From: Anaerolineaceae bacterium UBA4890 | Lineage (GTDB): Bacteria; Chloroflexota; Anaerolineae; Anaerolineales; Anaerolineaceae | Assembly: GCA_002399085.1 (NCBI GenBank) | Contig: DHCY01000028.1 | Location: 548 to 61,355 of the forward strand | DNA: 60,808 bases | Direction of reading: 5' to 3' | Shown: in pieces, positions 58,901 through 60,808 of the stretch | How the letters are laid out: each line of letters starts with the position of its first letter | Position numbering within the stretch: position 1 is the stretch's first letter | Program-made: the position numbers and the translations under genes | Notes under the pieces: generated by a model | Told to the model about the DNA's origin: nothing | Databases searched by the model: none | The model's input: only the letters and a program-made list of their open reading frames with translations

Positions 58901-60526
58901 TTATCTTAATTCTCTGACCATGTAAAGCTCGCCCAATTCAAACCCTCTCGCCGCATAATATTCCCGCGTGCCGACTGCCGAGATAACCGTCAACTTGCGA
59001 TACCCTCGTGAGCGCGCAATCTCTGCTGCTTTCTCTATCAGGTTGCTGCCCAATCCGCGGTGCTGTGCAGAGCCGCCGCCTTCACCACCTACTTCAATTG
59101 ATTGCCCATAAACGTGTACTTCACGAATGATGGCGGCATCCCGCAGCTCTTCTACCGGGAAGAAATGCTCCTTTTCAGGCAGTGAAAGCCGCAAAAATCC
59201 AACAATATGGTCGTCTTGTGTGTTGTAGGACAGAAAATGTTCTTCCGCCCAACCCGCCTGGTAGACCAGGTTGTCCAAAACCAATTCCTTGTCGTCAATT
59301 TTGCCCTTACGGATCTCGCGGCAGCGGATACACTGGCAAACCGTGCCGCGCTGCTTCATCTCCAGCGCTACATCCTGCCGCAAACTGGTATTCCGGTTGC
59401 CCTCAACTACGTGGTTGGAAGGGATATCGCGAATCACACGGTTAATCCGGCAAAAGCGCGGAACCGTGGGCTTGATATCGGCGAGCAAATCGATCAACGC
59501 TTCTTCCGTATAAGGTTTGTATTCACCGCGCTGCCAGTATACAAAAAGTTCAGAATTACGCAGCAGCTGGCAGGGGTAAATCTTCAGTTCATCAGGGTTG
59601 ATGCCCCCTTTCCGCCAGAGCCGGGCAAAATCTTCCCGGTCAGATTGCGGGGTCGCGCCCAAAAGATTCGGCATCCAATGCACCACCACCTTATATCCGG
59701 CTGCCCTCACCAGGCGGACCGCATCTTCAGCTTGCCGGGCACTGTGCCCACGCTGGTTCAGTTCCAAAACGTGGTCATCCATGCTCTGTACGCCCAGCTG
59801 CAACTTGGTTACACCCTGCCTGCGCATCTCGATCAGATTATTGACATTGATCAGGTCGGGTCGGGTTTCGATCACCAGCCCAACATTACGATGACGGCTC
59901 TGACTGTTGGTCTTTTGTACTTCGGTGAGACTTACCTCGCCCTGGTTGTCATCAGGATTCTGCAGGTTGAGGGCTTCAAAGCAGCGCCGAATGAACCACT
60001 CGCGGTAGCTGGCAGGGTAAGCCGTCCAGCTGCCGCCCAGGATCAGCAATTCGACCTTATCAGTCGGATGCCCTACTTCGTGAAGCGCCTTCAGGCGGGA
60101 AGCAACCTGAGTGTAGGGGTCAAATGCGTGCTCAACACCGCGCCTGGCGCCCGGCTCGTCAGATAGGTAACTCTGCGGCAACCCTTCTTCAGTCGGGCAG
60201 AAGATGCATTCACCTGGGCAAGGATGCGGCTTGGTCAGGACAGTGATCGTGGTTACACCTGAAAGCGTGCGGATGGGCTTCATGCGAATCTTGGAAAGCA
60301 ATACCGGGTCGTCTTCCCATTCGCCCTGTGCCACCTTTTCACGATAGGCAGCCACCAGGGCGTGCTTTGCCAAAAATCCACGCCCACCAGGCAAAGGGTT
60401 GGCGCGTATGACTTTGCGTGAGTCTGCACCACTTTTTATTTCTTCTAAAATTCGATTCGCCAGCGCCAAATCCTCATCAGAATATTGTCGTCTCTGGCGC
60501 CATCGTTTGCGTTCGTCTTCTGTCAT
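58901..60526 (-). CDS. elp3: Bacterial Elp3: radical SAM and GNAT tRNA U34-modifying enzyme
   Basis: 541 aa. The radical SAM cluster CPGECIFC has Cys103, 107 and 110 (CxxxCxxC, as in Elp3). Downstream are GGSWTAYPASYREWFIRRCFEALN, ETRPDLINVNNLIEMRRQGVTKLQLGVQS and MPNLLGATPQSD. The C-terminal GNAT domain (about 385-541) has the acetyl-CoA loop around QHRGLGSNLIEKAAEIARSRGY and ends TREYYAARGFELGELYMVREL. In archaea and eukaryotes Elp3 makes the cm5U base at tRNA wobble U34; bacterial copies act without the other Elongator subunits. TAGAAT lies 6 bases before the ATG. Confidence 0.9.
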   Translation of the reverse strand: MTEDERKRWRQRRQYSDEDLALANRILEEIKSGADSRKVIRANPLPGGRGFLAKHALVAAYREKVAQGEWEDDPVLLSKIRMKPIRTLSGVTTITVLTKPHPCPGECIFCPTEEGLPQSYLSDEPGARRGVEHAFDPYTQVASRLKALHEVGHPTDKVELLILGGSWTAYPASYREWFIRRCFEALNLQNPDDNQGEVSLTEVQKTNSQSRHRNVGLVIETRPDLINVNNLIEMRRQGVTKLQLGVQSMDDHVLELNQRGHSARQAEDAVRLVRAAGYKVVVHWMPNLLGATPQSDREDFARLWRKGGINPDELKIYPCQLLRNSELFVYWQRGEYKPYTEEALIDLLADIKPTVPRFCRINRVIRDIPSNHVVEGNRNTSLRQDVALEMKQRGTVCQCIRCREIRKGKIDDKELVLDNLVYQAGWAEEHFLSYNTQDDHIVGFLRLSLPEKEHFFPVEELRDAAIIREVHVYGQSIEVGGEGGGSAQHRGLGSNLIEKAAEIARSRGYRKLTVISAVGTREYYAARGFELGELYMVRELR

Positions 60527-60589
60527 GCGGTTATTCTACATCATTGAGAATCGTTTTCCGAAATGTGTGCGCCTGTCAGTTTGGCATCC

Positions 60590-60790
60590 TGAGCTTCTTT
60601 TTTTGTCATCCTGAACCTCTTTTTTATCATCCTGAGCTACATTTTTTGTCATCCTGAGCTTCTTTTTGTCATCCTGAGCTACATTTTTTGTCATCCTGAG
60701 CTTCTTTTGGCGAAGGATCTTGATCGTGCTGGATCAAACACGTTGTGGCAGAACTGTTAAGATTCTTCACTTCGTTCAGAATGTCAGACA
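60590..60790. repeat. Tandem truncated TCATCCTGAGC units plus inverted copy
   Basis: Six units start with CATCCTGAGC or CATCCTGAAC between about 60590 and 60705, mostly about 20 bases long and ending in a T-tract; the last continues to the full GCGAAGGATCTT. A reverse-orientation copy follows at about 60760-60789. Upstream of elp3, no gene. Confidence 0.82.
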
Positions 60791-60808
60791 AGGAATGACA
60801 GGTTCTTT

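Noticed and set aside
59207..60166. 319-codon plus-strand frame
   Set aside because: Antisense to elp3; it is an effect of codon bias in the true gene.
60590..60710. Possible CRISPR array or coding repeat
   Set aside because: Spacing of about 20 bases with no spacers. It is a slippage-type array of a dispersed repeat.

Overview
The window reads as a chromosome segment from a member of the Chloroflexota, most likely Anaerolineae. This is an inference from gene content. The pointers are an adenosylcobalamin-dependent ribonucleotide reductase, an archaeal-type aspartyl-tRNA synthetase, a bacterial Elp3, a cyclic-2,3-diphosphoglycerate-synthase-like GTPase, Thr/Pro-tailed lipoproteins and many dispersed intergenic repeats. 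No rRNA, tRNA, prophage, transposase or CRISPR array was recognised. Most of the window is dense housekeeping DNA, with short starts and stops that overlap by 1-17 bases inside operons.

Layout. 1-565 is repeat-rich and gene-free. 566-4763 holds fakA, an Asp23/Gls24 protein, rpmB, rpe and a Ser/Thr kinase, a block that resembles the Firmicutes prkC-rpe-rpmB-yloU-yloV neighbourhood. 4911-22098 is a long division and cell wall (dcw) cluster: mraZ, rsmH, ftsL-like, ftsI, murF, mraY, murD, ftsW, murG, a CvpA-like membrane gene, murC, murB, ddl, ftsQ, ftsA, ftsZ. It has a readable promoter and a 10-bp-period MraZ-type operator, and it lacks murE. 22099-22939 is a repeat field. 22940-26723 is the dNTP operon nrdR-nrdJ-deoxynucleoside kinase, led by paired NrdR-box-like palindromes.

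26805-31833 (minus) holds obg, the cDPG-synthase-like GTPase, argS and rpsT. 31984-32319 is the RNase P RNA, followed by an NBR1-Ig lipoprotein. 33666-40649 (minus) is a chain clpC, cNMP/bPH2 membrane protein, def, recF, 4-TM protein, nitroreductase. 40918-43844 (minus) holds a lipoprotein, queA and ruvB. A GtrB/DPM1-like glycosyltransferase diverges from ruvB. 44953-49850 (minus) is an envelope locus: two paralogous giant membrane proteins flanking a YbhN/LPG-synthase-type membrane protein. 49990-55867 (plus) holds a flavin reductase-like protein, a methylmalonyl-CoA mutase B12 subunit with MeaB, aspS, a GNAT protein, prs and mutM. The right end has an NAD-dependent epimerase, rpiB, an AIM24 protein and elp3.

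The most noteworthy items are: the paralogue-flippase-paralogue envelope locus; the cNMP-(TM-bPH2)x2 protein; the CvpA-like gene inside a dcw cluster without murE; a recurrent TATAAT-N7-ATG architecture that predicts leaderless mRNAs; and several distinct intergenic repeat families, two of which abut or supply the stop codons of neighbouring genes.
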